From assembly GCF_010682065.1 (NCBI RefSeq), contig NZ_JAAGWG010000007.1, forward strand, positions 148,586 through 212,585: a stretch of 64,000 nucleotides of DNA. The letters run 5' to 3'. The notes under the pieces were generated by a model that was given only the letters and a program-made list of their open reading frames with translations, searched no databases and was not told the origin of the DNA. Both the position numbers and the translations under genes were made by a program. Source of the stretch: Blastococcus saxobsidens (GTDB taxonomy: Bacteria; Actinomycetota; Actinomycetes; Mycobacteriales; Geodermatophilaceae). This document shows positions 1 through 8,157 of this stretch, in pieces (positions within the stretch are counted from its first letter, which is position 1; the number at the start of each line of letters is the position of its first letter).

Positions 1-2609
1 GCGCGCGCGTCGGGAGCCGGCAGCCCCTCGGCGACCTGCTGGGCGATGGCGTGCACCGCCGTGCCGACGGTGCGGGTCGCGTCCGGGGAGGCCTCCGCGC
101 CGACCGCGCCGAGCACCCAGCGCAGGGGGCACTTCTGGAAGGTCTCGATCGCCGACGGCCGCACCCGCACCGGCTCCTCCTCCGGCACCAGCGGGGCGTC
201 GTCGGACAGCGGCGCCAGACCCCACCAGCGGGCCGGGGCGGCGCCGGGCACCCCGTCGTCGGCCAGCCGGCGCAGCACCGAGGCCGCCGCCGAGCGCCTG
301 GGCGCCGGGGTCTGCGGATCGGTGAGCGCCCGCCGCAGCTCGGCGACGAGAGCGGACAGCGTCAGGGCCCGCGGCAGCTCGGTGAGCGGGCGGCCGTCGG
401 CCGGGGGCGGCTCGACCAGGTCGAGGAAACGGGAGGCGGTCGCCCCGGCGTCGGCGCCGTCCAGCGCACCCTCGACGGCGGTGACCAGCAGCCGGCGCCG
501 CGCCCGGGTGCAGGCGACGTAGAAGAGCCGGCGTTCCTCGGCGAGCGCGAGGGTCCGGCGGTCGGTGCGGGCGCCGTCGATCCCGGCGGCCTTCTCCACC
601 AGGATCTCCGCGCCCAGCAGGGACGCCCGTTCCCGGAGGTCGGGCCAGACGCCCTCCTGCACTCCGGAGACGCAGACCAGCTCCCACTCCAGCCCCTTGG
701 CGGCGTGCGCGGTGAGCAGCCGCACCGTCTCACCGGCGACCGCGCGGGCGGCCCCCGTGTCCCCGGGCAGCTCCTGCGCCGACAGGTGCGCGACGAATGC
801 CCGGACGTCGGCCGAGGGCAGCCGGTCGACGAAGCCGGCGGCGGCGTCGAAGAGCGCGACGACGGCGTCGAGGTCGCGGTCGGCCACCGCCCCCGAGGGA
901 CCGCCGGCGGCACTGGCCCGCGCCCACCGCGGCGCCAGCCCGCTGCGCTGCCACATCGCCCACAGCACGTCCTCGGCGGTGCCGTCCTGGGCCAGCGCGA
1001 GCCGTCCGGCGTCCATGACCGCCGCCACCCGTGCCGCCGGGCGGGCGATGTGCTCGGGCAGCGCCTCCAGCAGCGCCTCGTCGGCCAGCGCCATCGCCAG
1101 CGGGGCGCCCCGCTCGGCAGCGTCGATGCCCTGCTGGGCCAGCGCGATGCGGACCGCGCGACGCAGGCGGCGCAGGTCGAGCACGGTGGCGCCGCCCAGC
1201 GGAGAGGCGAGCAGCGCCTCGGCCGCCGGCTCGTCGAGGCCCACCGGCTCGCCGTCCGGGCCGGGCAGCAGCGCCGTCAGCGTGTGCAGGAGTGGGGCCA
1301 CCGCGGGCTGGGCCGCGAGCGGGAGGTCGTCGGTGGAGACGGTGACCGGCACCCCGGCCGAGGCGAGCGCCCGCCGGAAGGGCCCGAGCACCGTGGCGGT
1401 GCGCACGACGACGGCCATCTCCGACCACGGGACGCCGTCGAGCAGGTGCGCCCGCCGGAGCACGTCGGCGACGTAGGCGGCCTCGACCGCGGTGGAGCCG
1501 AAGACGTGCACCTGCGCCTCGCCCGGCGGGGTGCCCTCCCCGGCGACCAGGCGGCGGTGCTCCCACGGCCCGGGCAACCCCTCGGCCACCTGTCGGCTGA
1601 CCCGCAGCAGCTCCTCGCCGGACCGGCGGCAGACCCCGAGCGACAGCCGGGCGGCCGGGCGGCCGTCGGTGTGCCGGAAGCGGTCGGGGAACTCGACGAT
1701 GCCGCGGGGCTCGGCGCCACGGAAGGCGTAGATCGACTGGTCCGGGTCGCCGACGGCGACCAGGTTGGCCCCGCCGCCGGCGAGCAGCTCCAGCAGTTCG
1801 ACCTGCGCGGGATCGGTGTCCTGGTACTCGTCGACGAACAGCCAGCGGGCGCGCTCCTGCTCCTGGCGCAGCAGCTCCGGGTCCTCGCTCAGCTCGAGGA
1901 TGGCCTGGCGGACCAGCTCCGCGGGGTCGTAGCCGGAGGCGTCGCCGCGGGACGCGACCCAGAAGTCGCTGACGTTCTCGTACTGCTGCTGGAAGGCCGC
2001 GGCGTGCACCCAGTGCTCGTTTCCGGTCTCCCGCCCCCAGGCGGCCAGCCGCGCCGAGTCCACCCCGCGCTCGGTGGCCCGGAGCAGCAGCTCGCGCAGC
2101 TCCGCCCGGAAGCCCTCGGTGGCCAGCGCCGGCGCGAGGTCGTCGGGCCAGCGGACCGTGCCCAGGCCCTCGGCGTCACCACGGAGGAGCTCGGCCACGA
2201 CGGCGTCCTGCTCGGCGGAGGTGAGCAGCCGCGGCGGCGGGTCCCCGCGGAGCACGGCGGCACGACGGAGGACGCCGTAGGCGTAGGAATGGAAGGTGCG
2301 GGCCAGCGGCTCGCGGATGGTGCGGGCGACGCGCGAGGTGATCCGGGTGCGCAGCTCCGCGGCAGCCTTGCGGCTGAACGTCAGGACGAGCATCTGCTCC
2401 GGGTCGATCCCGGCGTCGATGCGGCCGGCAACGGCCTCGACGATCGTCGTCGTCTTCCCCGTGCCGGGGCCGGCCAGCACGAGCAGCGGCCCGCCCGGGT
2501 GGTCGACGACGGCCTGCTGCGTCGGGTCGAGCACCGGCGCGGTGGTGCGCGGTGGCTCTCCGGGCAGGAGCCGGTAGACCGGACCTGCCTCACCCCCGCG
2601 CTGTGCCAC
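1..2609 (-). CDS. adnA: AdnA-type UvrD-family helicase-nuclease, 5' part
   Basis: This gene runs off the left edge, and 869 codons are visible. AdnAB is the actinobacterial motor-nuclease that resects DNA double-strand breaks, analogous to RecBCD and AddAB. The visible protein has a Walker A motif (GPGTGKTT, residues 47-54), a Walker B/motif II DEYQDTD near residue 260, a motif VI-like FYVACTRAR near residue 690, and the start of a C-terminal RecB-type nuclease domain (PSAIETFQKCPLRW near residue 820, then GTAVHAIAQ). The start is a GTG at 2609, because a stop lies 21 codons upstream and no ATG, GTG or TTG occurs between. A GAGG lies only 1 nt before this GTG. AdnA rather than AdnB is inferred from gene order: in mycobacteria adnA precedes adnB, which would lie further left. 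A RecB-like UvrD paralogue is the alternative. Confidence 0.88.
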   Translation of the reverse strand, partial: MAQRGGEAGPVYRLLPGEPPRTTAPVLDPTQQAVVDHPGGPLLVLAGPGTGKTTTIVEAVAGRIDAGIDPEQMLVLTFSRKAAAELRTRITSRVARTIREPLARTFHSYAYGVLRRAAVLRGDPPPRLLTSAEQDAVVAELLRGDAEGLGTVRWPDDLAPALATEGFRAELRELLLRATERGVDSARLAAWGRETGNEHWVHAAAFQQQYENVSDFWVASRGDASGYDPAELVRQAILELSEDPELLRQEQERARWLFVDEYQDTDPAQVELLELLAGGGANLVAVGDPDQSIYAFRGAEPRGIVEFPDRFRHTDGRPAARLSLGVCRRSGEELLRVSRQVAEGLPGPWEHRRLVAGEGTPPGEAQVHVFGSTAVEAAYVADVLRRAHLLDGVPWSEMAVVVRTATVLGPFRRALASAGVPVTVSTDDLPLAAQPAVAPLLHTLTALLPGPDGEPVGLDEPAAEALLASPLGGATVLDLRRLRRAVRIALAQQGIDAAERGAPLAMALADEALLEALPEHIARPAARVAAVMDAGRLALAQDGTAEDVLWAMWQRSGLAPRWARASAAGGPSGAVADRDLDAVVALFDAAAGFVDRLPSADVRAFVAHLSAQELPGDTGAARAVAGETVRLLTAHAAKGLEWELVCVSGVQEGVWPDLRERASLLGAEILVEKAAGIDGARTDRRTLALAEERRLFYVACTRARRRLLVTAVEGALDGADAGATASRFLDLVEPPPADGRPLTELPRALTLSALVAELRRALTDPQTPAPRRSAAASVLRRLADDGVPGAAPARWWGLAPLSDDAPLVPEEEPVRVRPSAIETFQKCPLRWVLGAVGAEASPDATRTVGTAVHAIAQQVAEGLPAPDAR

Positions 2610-2672
2610 TCCTCGATGGAAGCACGGGGATACGACGTTCCTGCGCCCGACGTGACGGGCGCGACGAGAGGG

Positions 2673-2834
2673 TCAGGCCAGCGAGTCCAGCAGCGCCTGC
2701 TCCAGCATCAGATCGGCCGCGGTGGTGAGCCAGCCCGCGACCAGGAGGAGCGGAAAGGCCCGCTCCTCGTCCAGGGATGCGGTTCCGGCGACCAGCCCGG
2801 CCTGGGCGACCGCCCGGCATGCCATCGTGTTCAT
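2673..2834 (-). CDS. small hypothetical protein, 53 aa
   Basis: This open frame of 53 codons lies between the transglycosylase and adnA. It begins with ATG at 2834, preceded by AGGAG two bases upstream, which is a rather short spacing. The protein has no signal peptide or Cys pair. It reads as one amphipathic helical segment, with PLLLVAGWL followed by AADLMLEQALLDSLA. Codon third positions are GC-rich, as in neighbouring genes. No family is recognised. It could be a real small protein of the adnA operon, or a chance frame in a 260-bp gap. Confidence 0.42.
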   Translation of the reverse strand: MNTMACRAVAQAGLVAGTASLDEERAFPLLLVAGWLTTAADLMLEQALLDSLA

Positions 2835-2870
2835 GACTCCTGAGTCGGCAGGTCGGCGGCGGAACTGGAG

Positions 2871-3635
2871 TCATCCGCCGCCGAGCCCCCACGGCTGCTC
2901 CGCGACGGCGTCCGCCTCCGCCCGGTCGAGGGCCCCCACGGCCACCAGCCGGTCGAGCACGTGCCCCTGCCGCGCGGCGGCACGATCGGGGTGCTCGAAC
3001 GGGTCGTAGGCGCTCGGCGCCTGCACCAGCCCGACGAGCATCGTGGCCTGCGCCCAGTCCAGCTCGTCCGGCTCGAGCCCGAAGTAGCCCTGGGCGGCGG
3101 TGCGCACCCCGTGGAACCCGTGCCCGAAGTACACGGCGTCGAGGTACATCCGCAGGATCTCCTCGTCGCTCCAGGTGGCGTGCAGCTTCACCGCCAGGGC
3201 CACCGCCCGGACCTTGGCCGGCACATCGGTGGCGCCGTCCTCGTAGACGACCCGTGCCAGCTGCTGGTGGATGGTGGAGCCGCCCTGGTCGGTCCCGGTG
3301 ACCAGCCCGAGCGGTGCGCGCAGGACGCCCCGCCAGTCGATGCCCGGGTGCGAGCCGAAGTGGCTGTCCTCGGTGGCCAGCAGCGCGGCGCGGATGCGCG
3401 GCGGCACGTCGCCGGCCAACGGCTCACCGCCGAGGCCGGCCAACCGCTCGGCCACCCGCTCGTCGGCGTCGGCCACGCCCGGTGTGCTGCTCCACGTCGC
3501 CGCGACGGCGACCAGCAGGAGCAGGAGCAGCCCGGCCGCGGCCCGGACGGCACGACGCCGCAGGCGGCGGCCCCGGGAGGCGCCGGGACGGAACGACGGC
3601 GGGGCGGGTTGGACGGACGGCGGGGCAGGTGCCAC
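2871..3635 (-). CDS. monofunctional peptidoglycan glycosyltransferase (GT51)
   Basis: This enzyme polymerises lipid II into glycan strands at the outer face of the membrane. The 254-aa protein has a basic proline-rich N-terminus, one membrane anchor (about residues 32-47, LLLLLLVAVAATW) and a GT51 domain. The domain shows EDSHFGSHPGID (the catalytic Glu motif), QGGSTIHQQLAR, and the KVRAVALAVKL..SDEEILRMYL block. No transpeptidase domain follows, so it resembles MtgA rather than a bifunctional PBP. It occupies the slot of lipV (Rv3203) in the otherwise conserved mycobacterial order. The third block has SDEE where SKxE is common. Confidence 0.85.
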   Translation of the reverse strand: MAPAPPSVQPAPPSFRPGASRGRRLRRRAVRAAAGLLLLLLVAVAATWSSTPGVADADERVAERLAGLGGEPLAGDVPPRIRAALLATEDSHFGSHPGIDWRGVLRAPLGLVTGTDQGGSTIHQQLARVVYEDGATDVPAKVRAVALAVKLHATWSDEEILRMYLDAVYFGHGFHGVRTAAQGYFGLEPDELDWAQATMLVGLVQAPSAYDPFEHPDRAAARQGHVLDRLVAVGALDRAEADAVAEQPWGLGGG

Positions 3636-3762
3636 GGGGGTGCTCCTCGTTCGGGGCCAGGCTCACCCCCACTCCACCGTGCCGCCCTCTCCCCGGGCAT
3701 CGCCCTCGCGGATGATCTCGCTGGTCGGATCGGTCATCCCAGGGGACGACGGCCCACCGCGC

Positions 3763-4074
3763 TCAGCCGGGCCAGCCGACCGCCGCGAGGACGACCTTGC
3801 CGTTGCGCACGGGCACGCCCTCGGCCGCGAGCAGCTCCATCTGCCGCACGCGCACCGGCTCGGCCATCGAGCCGTCGGCGCGCACCACCCGGTACCAGGG
3901 CACCGCTCCCCCGCCCTGCGACAGCGCCCGCGCCACCCGCCGCGGGCCGACGCCGACCAGCCGGCCGATGGCCCCGTAGGTGCTCACCCGGCCCGGCGGG
4001 ATCTCCTCGACGGCGTCGAACACCGCCTCGTCCACGTCGAGCGCGGGGTGGCCCGCGGAAGGAGGGTCGGCCAC
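3763..4074 (-). CDS. alkyltransferase-like (ATL) DNA-repair protein
   Basis: This 103-aa protein has the winged-helix fold of O6-alkylguanine-DNA alkyltransferase: IPPGRVSTYGAIGRLVG is the recognition helix region and RRVARALSQGG follows it. The catalytic motif PCHRV is replaced by PWYRV, so the alkyl-accepting Cys is absent. That is the hallmark of ATL proteins, which flag O6-alkylguanine for nucleotide excision repair. A longer in-frame extension exists, but the conserved region begins at GTG 4074. A CATGAT hexamer six bases upstream of this GTG could be a -10 box for leaderless transcription. Its position matches Rv3204 of M. tuberculosis. Confidence 0.85.
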   Translation of the reverse strand: MADPPSAGHPALDVDEAVFDAVEEIPPGRVSTYGAIGRLVGVGPRRVARALSQGGGAVPWYRVVRADGSMAEPVRVRQMELLAAEGVPVRNGKVVLAAVGWPG

Positions 4075-4163
4075 CCGCTGATCATGGCAAGCGTCGCCCC
4101 TCGGGCGGCCGTCCGGGCACGGGACGTCCGTTCCGGGGACGACGCCCCGGACACGGCGGGGTC

Positions 4164-4745
4164 TCAGACCGCCTTGCGGCCGAACCGGGCGAGCAGCCGG
4201 GTCTGCGGGTCGGCGGCCGCGGAGACGTCCAGCGGCCGGTCGAAGACGCCGGGGATGCCGTCCTCCGGAAGCCGCTCGGCGTAGACGAGCGCCGCCGTCA
4301 CCAGTTCGCCGTCCAGCTCGGTGTCCCCACCGGTGGCGTGGGCGAGGTCCCACGCGTGCACGGTCAGGTCCGTCGTCATCTCGAAGATGTACTCGGAGCT
4401 GGGCGTCGGCCCCCGGGAAAGGTGCACGGTGCGGATCAGGCCCTCGTCCTCGGCGAAGGCCGACAGCGCGCCGTCCGCGGCCGACTCCCAGCCCAGCAGC
4501 GGGTCGTTGCCCAGCAGATCGCTGGTGTCGTCGGGGAACCGCCCCTCGGCGTACGGCTCACCGGCCATCAGCGGGGGCACCCACAGCTGCTCGCTGACCA
4601 GGTGCGCGACGAGGTCGGAGACCGTCCAGCCGGGCAGCGCCTGGTCCTCCCAGCGGTCCGGCTCGACCGCGTCGACCCGGTCGGTGAACTGGTTCTGGGC
4701 ACGCTGGAAGAGCTCCAGGAGCTCGACGGGCGAGAAGTCGGACAT
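4164..4745 (-). CDS. maleylpyruvate isomerase-fold (MDMPI_N) protein
   Basis: This 193-aa protein belongs to the DinB-like mycothiol-dependent maleylpyruvate isomerase superfamily common in actinobacteria. The evidence is an N-terminal helix with AQNQFTDRVDAVEP, LPGWTVSDLVAHL carrying a candidate metal-ligand His, and TTDLTVHAWDLAHATG carrying a second. The family uses a metal site and often mycothiol, but the substrate here is unknown. The start at ATG 4745 is preferred. An in-frame ATG at 4760 would add five residues, and neither has a clear Shine-Dalgarno sequence. It sits where Rv3205c lies in M. tuberculosis, downstream of moeZ on the same strand but separated by a strong hairpin. Confidence 0.75.
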   Translation of the reverse strand: MSDFSPVELLELFQRAQNQFTDRVDAVEPDRWEDQALPGWTVSDLVAHLVSEQLWVPPLMAGEPYAEGRFPDDTSDLLGNDPLLGWESAADGALSAFAEDEGLIRTVHLSRGPTPSSEYIFEMTTDLTVHAWDLAHATGGDTELDGELVTAALVYAERLPEDGIPGVFDRPLDVSAAADPQTRLLARFGRKAV

Positions 4746-4823
4746 GGGAGAAGTGAACATGCCGAGGGCCCGGCCCGCCTCTCGATCAGAGAAGCGGACC
4801 GGGCCCCGGTGAGGTGCTGGAAC

Positions 4824-4880
4824 GGCCCCCTCGCAGGGTCCCGGCCCGAGCGGAGCGAGGGTCGGGGGGCGAGGGGGTCC
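4824..4880 (-). terminator. hairpin of the five-copy family, behind moeZ
   Basis: The arms are 4824-4834 (GGCCCCCTCGC) and 4869-4880 (GCGAGGGGGTCC). They pair along their whole length except for one bulged base. An inner stem pairs 4840-4847 with 4858-4865 with one mismatch. The outer arm ends 2 nt from the moeZ stop codon. The same architecture recurs near 10.3, 32.5, 36.9 and 56.2 kb. Confidence 0.75.
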
Positions 4881-4882
4881 TC

Positions 4883-6043
4883 TTAGTAGGTCGGCAGTGC
4901 CTTGTCGATGCGCGTGGCCCACGCGGTCACGCCGCCCTGGACGTGCACGGCGTCCTTGAAGCCGGCGTTCTTCACCGCGGCCAGCGCCTCGGCGGAGCGG
5001 ACGCCGGTCTTGCAGTGCAGGACGATCGGCTTGTCCTGCGGCAGCTGCGCCAGCGCCCGACCGGAGAGGATCTCGTCCTTGGGGATCAGCTTCGCGCCCG
5101 GGATCGAGACGATCTCGTACTCGTTGGGCTCGCGGACGTCGATCAGCTCGAAGTCCTTGCCCGCGTCCATCATGTCCTTGAGCTCGTCGACGGTGATCGT
5201 CGAGCCGGCGGCGGCCTCCTGGGCCTCCTCGGACACGACGCCGCAGAACGCCTCGTAGTCGATGAGGCCGGTGATCGGCTCACCCTCGGGGTCCTTGCGC
5301 ACCTTGATCTCGCGGAACGTCATCTCGAGGGCGTCGTAGACCATCAGCCGGCCGAGCAGCGTCTCGCCGATGCCGGTGATCAGCTTGACCGCCTCGGTGG
5401 CCTGGATCGCGCCCACCGTGGCGCACAGGACACCGAGCACGCCACCCTCGGCGCAGCTGGGCACCATGCCGGGCGGCGGCGGGACCGGGTAGAGGTCGCG
5501 GTAGTTCGGCCCGTGCTCGTTCCAGAAGACCGAGACCTGACCGTCGAAGCGGTAGATCGAGCCCCAGACGTAGGGCTTGTCCAGCAGCACGCACGCGTCG
5601 TTGACGAGGTAGCGCGTGGCGAAGTTGTCGGTGCCGTCGACGATGAGGTCGTACTCGCCGAAGATGTCCAGCACGTTCTCGCTGTCCAGCCGCGTCTCGT
5701 GCAGCCGGACGTCGATGAGCGGGTTGATCTCCTTGATGGAGTCGCGCGCGCTCTCGGCCTTGGACCGGCCGACGTCGGACTGCCCGTGGATGATCTGGCG
5801 CTGCAGGTTGGACTCGTCGACGGTGTCGAACTCGACGATGCCGAGGGTGCCGACACCGGCCGCGGCCAGGTACATCAGCACGGGCGACCCGAGGCCACCG
5901 GCACCGACGGCGAGCACCTTGGCGTTCTTCAGGCGCTTCTGCCCGTCCATGCCGACGTCGGGGATGATCAGGTGGCGGCTGTACCGGCGGACCTCGTCGA
6001 TCGACAGGTCGGCGGCCGGCTCCACCAGCGGGGGCAGGGACAC
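4883..6043 (-). CDS. moeZ: MoeZ, adenylyltransferase/sulfurtransferase
   Basis: MoeZ activates sulfur-carrier proteins (MoaD and CysO types) by C-terminal adenylation and then transfers sulfur to them. It thus serves molybdopterin and cysteine synthesis. The 386-aa protein has a ThiF/MoeB domain with the nucleotide loop AVGAGGLGSP near residue 46, the QRQIIHGQSDVG block, and CAEGGVLGVL with the conserved Cys. A C-terminal rhodanese domain carries the active-site loop CKTGVRS (Cys near 344). The start is GTG 6043, which has GAAGGAGC at good distance. The longer frame upstream is low-complexity and lacks family sequence. It corresponds to Rv3206c. Confidence 0.95.
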   Translation of the reverse strand: MSLPPLVEPAADLSIDEVRRYSRHLIIPDVGMDGQKRLKNAKVLAVGAGGLGSPVLMYLAAAGVGTLGIVEFDTVDESNLQRQIIHGQSDVGRSKAESARDSIKEINPLIDVRLHETRLDSENVLDIFGEYDLIVDGTDNFATRYLVNDACVLLDKPYVWGSIYRFDGQVSVFWNEHGPNYRDLYPVPPPPGMVPSCAEGGVLGVLCATVGAIQATEAVKLITGIGETLLGRLMVYDALEMTFREIKVRKDPEGEPITGLIDYEAFCGVVSEEAQEAAAGSTITVDELKDMMDAGKDFELIDVREPNEYEIVSIPGAKLIPKDEILSGRALAQLPQDKPIVLHCKTGVRSAEALAAVKNAGFKDAVHVQGGVTAWATRIDKALPTY

Positions 6044-6111
6044 GCTTGCTCCTTCACGTCGCGGACAGCGGCCCGGAGGCCGGCGTTCGAGTGGAGAACA
6101 GCGTGACAGGC

Positions 6112-6125
6112 GCGGGTAATCCCGC
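6112..6125. promoter_or_regulatory. palindrome in the moeZ / MerR divergent promoter region
   Basis: GCGGGTAATCCCGC is an inverted repeat with perfect 5-bp arms and a TAAT centre. It lies between the divergent starts of moeZ and the MerR-type gene, 99 bp upstream of the latter. An operator is plausible, but no second half-site was found. Confidence 0.3.
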
Positions 6126-6223
6126 CGCTGACCGGTCCGCCGATCCGCTCTCGACCTTGCCCCGACGGGAAGGCCCACGCTTCGACCACCGGCGCACCGC
6201 GCGCCGGGACGAGGGAGGCAGGC

Positions 6224-7126
6224 GTGGACCGGATGCCCATCGGGCAGTTCGCCCGCGCAGCCGGCCTGACCGCCGAGGCGCTCCGTCTGTGCGACGAGAC
6301 CGGGCTGCTCCGGCCGGCGGAGGTGGACGCCCGCAGCGGCTACCGCTACTACCGCGACGACCAGCTCGACCGGGCCAGGCTGGTCGCCCGGCTCCGTCTC
6401 GTGGGCATGCCGCTGGACCGCATCCGTTTCCTCGCCGGCCTACCGGCCGGTGCGCGTGCCGCCGAGCTGCTGTCGTGGTGGCGGCAGGTCGAGGCCGACA
6501 CGGCGTCGCGGCGCCAGGTGGTCGGGGCCCTCGTCACGGACCTGCGGAGCGAGAGGCACGACATGACGATCGAGCAGACCTTCCGCCCAGTGGCCGCCGC
6601 CCGGGCCGGCACGGGCAGCCGGGAACGCCAGCTGGACGCCGTCCTGACCGGACGGCACCTGCACACCGTGGCCGACGGCTTCGGCAACGACGCGGGGACG
6701 GCGCGGCTGGCACTCGACGCGTTGGCGGGCCTGGACACCGCGTCCGGGACGGTCGACCCCGTGCGGCTCCTCGACGGTGCCGTCCTCGAGGCGGCGTCCG
6801 TCGTCGCGCGGCTCCCGGTCGAGGAGGGACGGCTGACCGAGGACGAGGCCCGCGCCGACGCGCGCCGTGCCGACCTCAACCGTGCCCTGGTCGCGGGCCG
6901 GACGACGGCGCCGGACCTGTCACTGCACGCCGTCCGCCCCGGTGACCGGTTCGTGCTCACCACCGACGGGGTGCACGCGGTGCTGCCCGAGGACGAGCTC
7001 GCCCGGCTCCTCCTCGACGAATCCGATCCCGACCCGGTCGTGGCGGCGGTCCAGGACGCGATCGAGGCCGCCGGCGCCCCGGACAACTACGCCGTAGTCG
7101 TCGTGGACCTGCCCGCCGACGGCTGA
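6224..7126 (+). CDS. MerR-type regulator fused to a shortened PP2C-like domain
   Basis: This 300-aa protein starts at GTG 6224 behind GAGGGAGG. Residues 1-75 are a MerR winged helix-turn-helix (IGQFARAAGLTAEALRLCDETGLL, then SGYRYYRDDQLDRARLVARLR). Residues from about 140 on resemble a PPM/PP2C phosphatase: HTVADGFGND (the ADGxGG motif), RPGDRFVLTTDGVHAVL and PDNYAVVVVDLP. The central PP2C stretch that normally carries the VGDSR motif is missing: the sequence passes from LEAASVVARL straight to RLTEDEARADARRADL. Two metal-binding motifs survive but the core is shortened, so activity is uncertain and the domain may be a sensor. It has no counterpart in the syntenic mycobacterial block. Confidence 0.8.
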   Translation: MDRMPIGQFARAAGLTAEALRLCDETGLLRPAEVDARSGYRYYRDDQLDRARLVARLRLVGMPLDRIRFLAGLPAGARAAELLSWWRQVEADTASRRQVVGALVTDLRSERHDMTIEQTFRPVAAARAGTGSRERQLDAVLTGRHLHTVADGFGNDAGTARLALDALAGLDTASGTVDPVRLLDGAVLEAASVVARLPVEEGRLTEDEARADARRADLNRALVAGRTTAPDLSLHAVRPGDRFVLTTDGVHAVLPEDELARLLLDESDPDPVVAAVQDAIEAAGAPDNYAVVVVDLPADG

Positions 7127-7131
7127 TCGTC

Positions 7132-7152
7132 GGCCCGCGTTCGCCGCGGGCC
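7132..7152. terminator. hairpin between convergent genes
   Basis: GGCCCGCG (7132-7139) pairs perfectly with CGCGGGCC (7145-7152) across a 5-nt loop, six bases after the MerR-PP2C stop and facing the end of the DUF3152 gene. There is no T-tract. Confidence 0.45.
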
Positions 7153-7199
7153 CGGCGGACCGCGCCGAGGCCGGTCGACAGCACCGCCGGCCGGGACCG

Positions 7200-8114
7200 T
7201 CACGGGAAGGGCCAGGCGTTCTTCACGCAGCCGTCCAGCCGGAGCGTCTGCTGCTGCATGACCGGCGCCAGCTGTCCCGATCCCGGGCAGGGCTTGTGCC
7301 CGTTGCCCAGGGCGTGCCCCACCTCGTGGTTGATGACGTAGGGCCGGTAGGTGGCGAGATCGCCCTCGTAGTGCGGGACCGCGGTGGCCCACCGGGCGAG
7401 GTTGATCACCGCGCGCTCCCCGTACCGGCAGGAGGTGTAGCCACCGGTGCCCACACCCGGGCAGTAGGTCTCCATGCTGCCGGGGCTGACCAGGCTCACA
7501 CGGAAGTCGTACTGCTGGGCGCCCGCCTCGGCGGCACCGACCCGCTGGAAGGACATCCGTCCGCCGTTGCCCCACGAGCGGGGGTCGGCCAGGGTCTGGG
7601 TGACGGCCTCGGCGAACGCCGCCCCGTCGACGCCGATCCCGTCCTCGACCTCGACGACGAACCGCTTCGTCGGTCCGGTGCCGTAGACCTCCGAGGTGCC
7701 GTCGACGATCGACAGCGTGCCGGCGCCCGTCTCGACGTAGTCGGTGGCGACGGCCGGGGAGACGGGCTCGGTGGGGCCGGCGTCGCCCTCCGCGGGCGCG
7801 GTCGGGGTGGCGGCCGCGGACGTCGTCGCCGGGGCCGTCGCAGGAGCCGTCGTGGCCGCCGTGATCGCCGCCGCGTCGGTCGATGCCGACCCCGCCTCGG
7901 GCCGGTGGAGGGCCAGGTCGACCAGGACCGCCACGGTGGCGACGGTCAGGATCGGGATGGCGTAGGCCCGCCAGCCGTACCGCCGGACGAACCGCCGGAA
8001 CCGGCTGCGCTTCCGCTCGGGGGGCCGGCCTCGGGGCCGCACCCGGGGCTCCGGGTCGGCAGCGAGCGGACCCGGGCGCCCCGAAGGACGGCCGTCGGTC
8101 AGACGTCCTCCCAC
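7200..8114 (-). CDS. DUF3152 membrane-anchored zinc metalloprotease-like protein
   Basis: This 304-aa protein has a basic cytoplasmic N-terminus, one transmembrane helix (about residues 50-68) and a long Ala/Thr/Pro linker. The extracytoplasmic C-terminal domain carries HEVGHALGNGH (about residues 263-273), the HExxHxxxxxH zinc motif of metzincin-type proteases. Cys residues in CPGVGTGGYTSCRYG and near the C-terminus (HKPCPG, DGCVKNAW) may form disulfides. The substrate is unknown. The gene corresponds in order to Rv3207c. It lies 43 bp downstream of the hydrolase gene on the same strand. Confidence 0.85.
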   Translation of the reverse strand: MGGRLTDGRPSGRPGPLAADPEPRVRPRGRPPERKRSRFRRFVRRYGWRAYAIPILTVATVAVLVDLALHRPEAGSASTDAAAITAATTAPATAPATTSAAATPTAPAEGDAGPTEPVSPAVATDYVETGAGTLSIVDGTSEVYGTGPTKRFVVEVEDGIGVDGAAFAEAVTQTLADPRSWGNGGRMSFQRVGAAEAGAQQYDFRVSLVSPGSMETYCPGVGTGGYTSCRYGERAVINLARWATAVPHYEGDLATYRPYVINHEVGHALGNGHKPCPGSGQLAPVMQQQTLRLDGCVKNAWPFP

Positions 8115-8157
8115 CGGCCGAACTCCCTGCCCTCGATCCCTCGCCGCGCTGAGGACC

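Noticed and set aside
51..2843. Long plus-strand frame of 930 codons opposite adnA
   Set aside because: It is a GC-rich antisense frame with repetitive Arg/Gly/Pro composition, and the minus strand carries complete helicase motifs.
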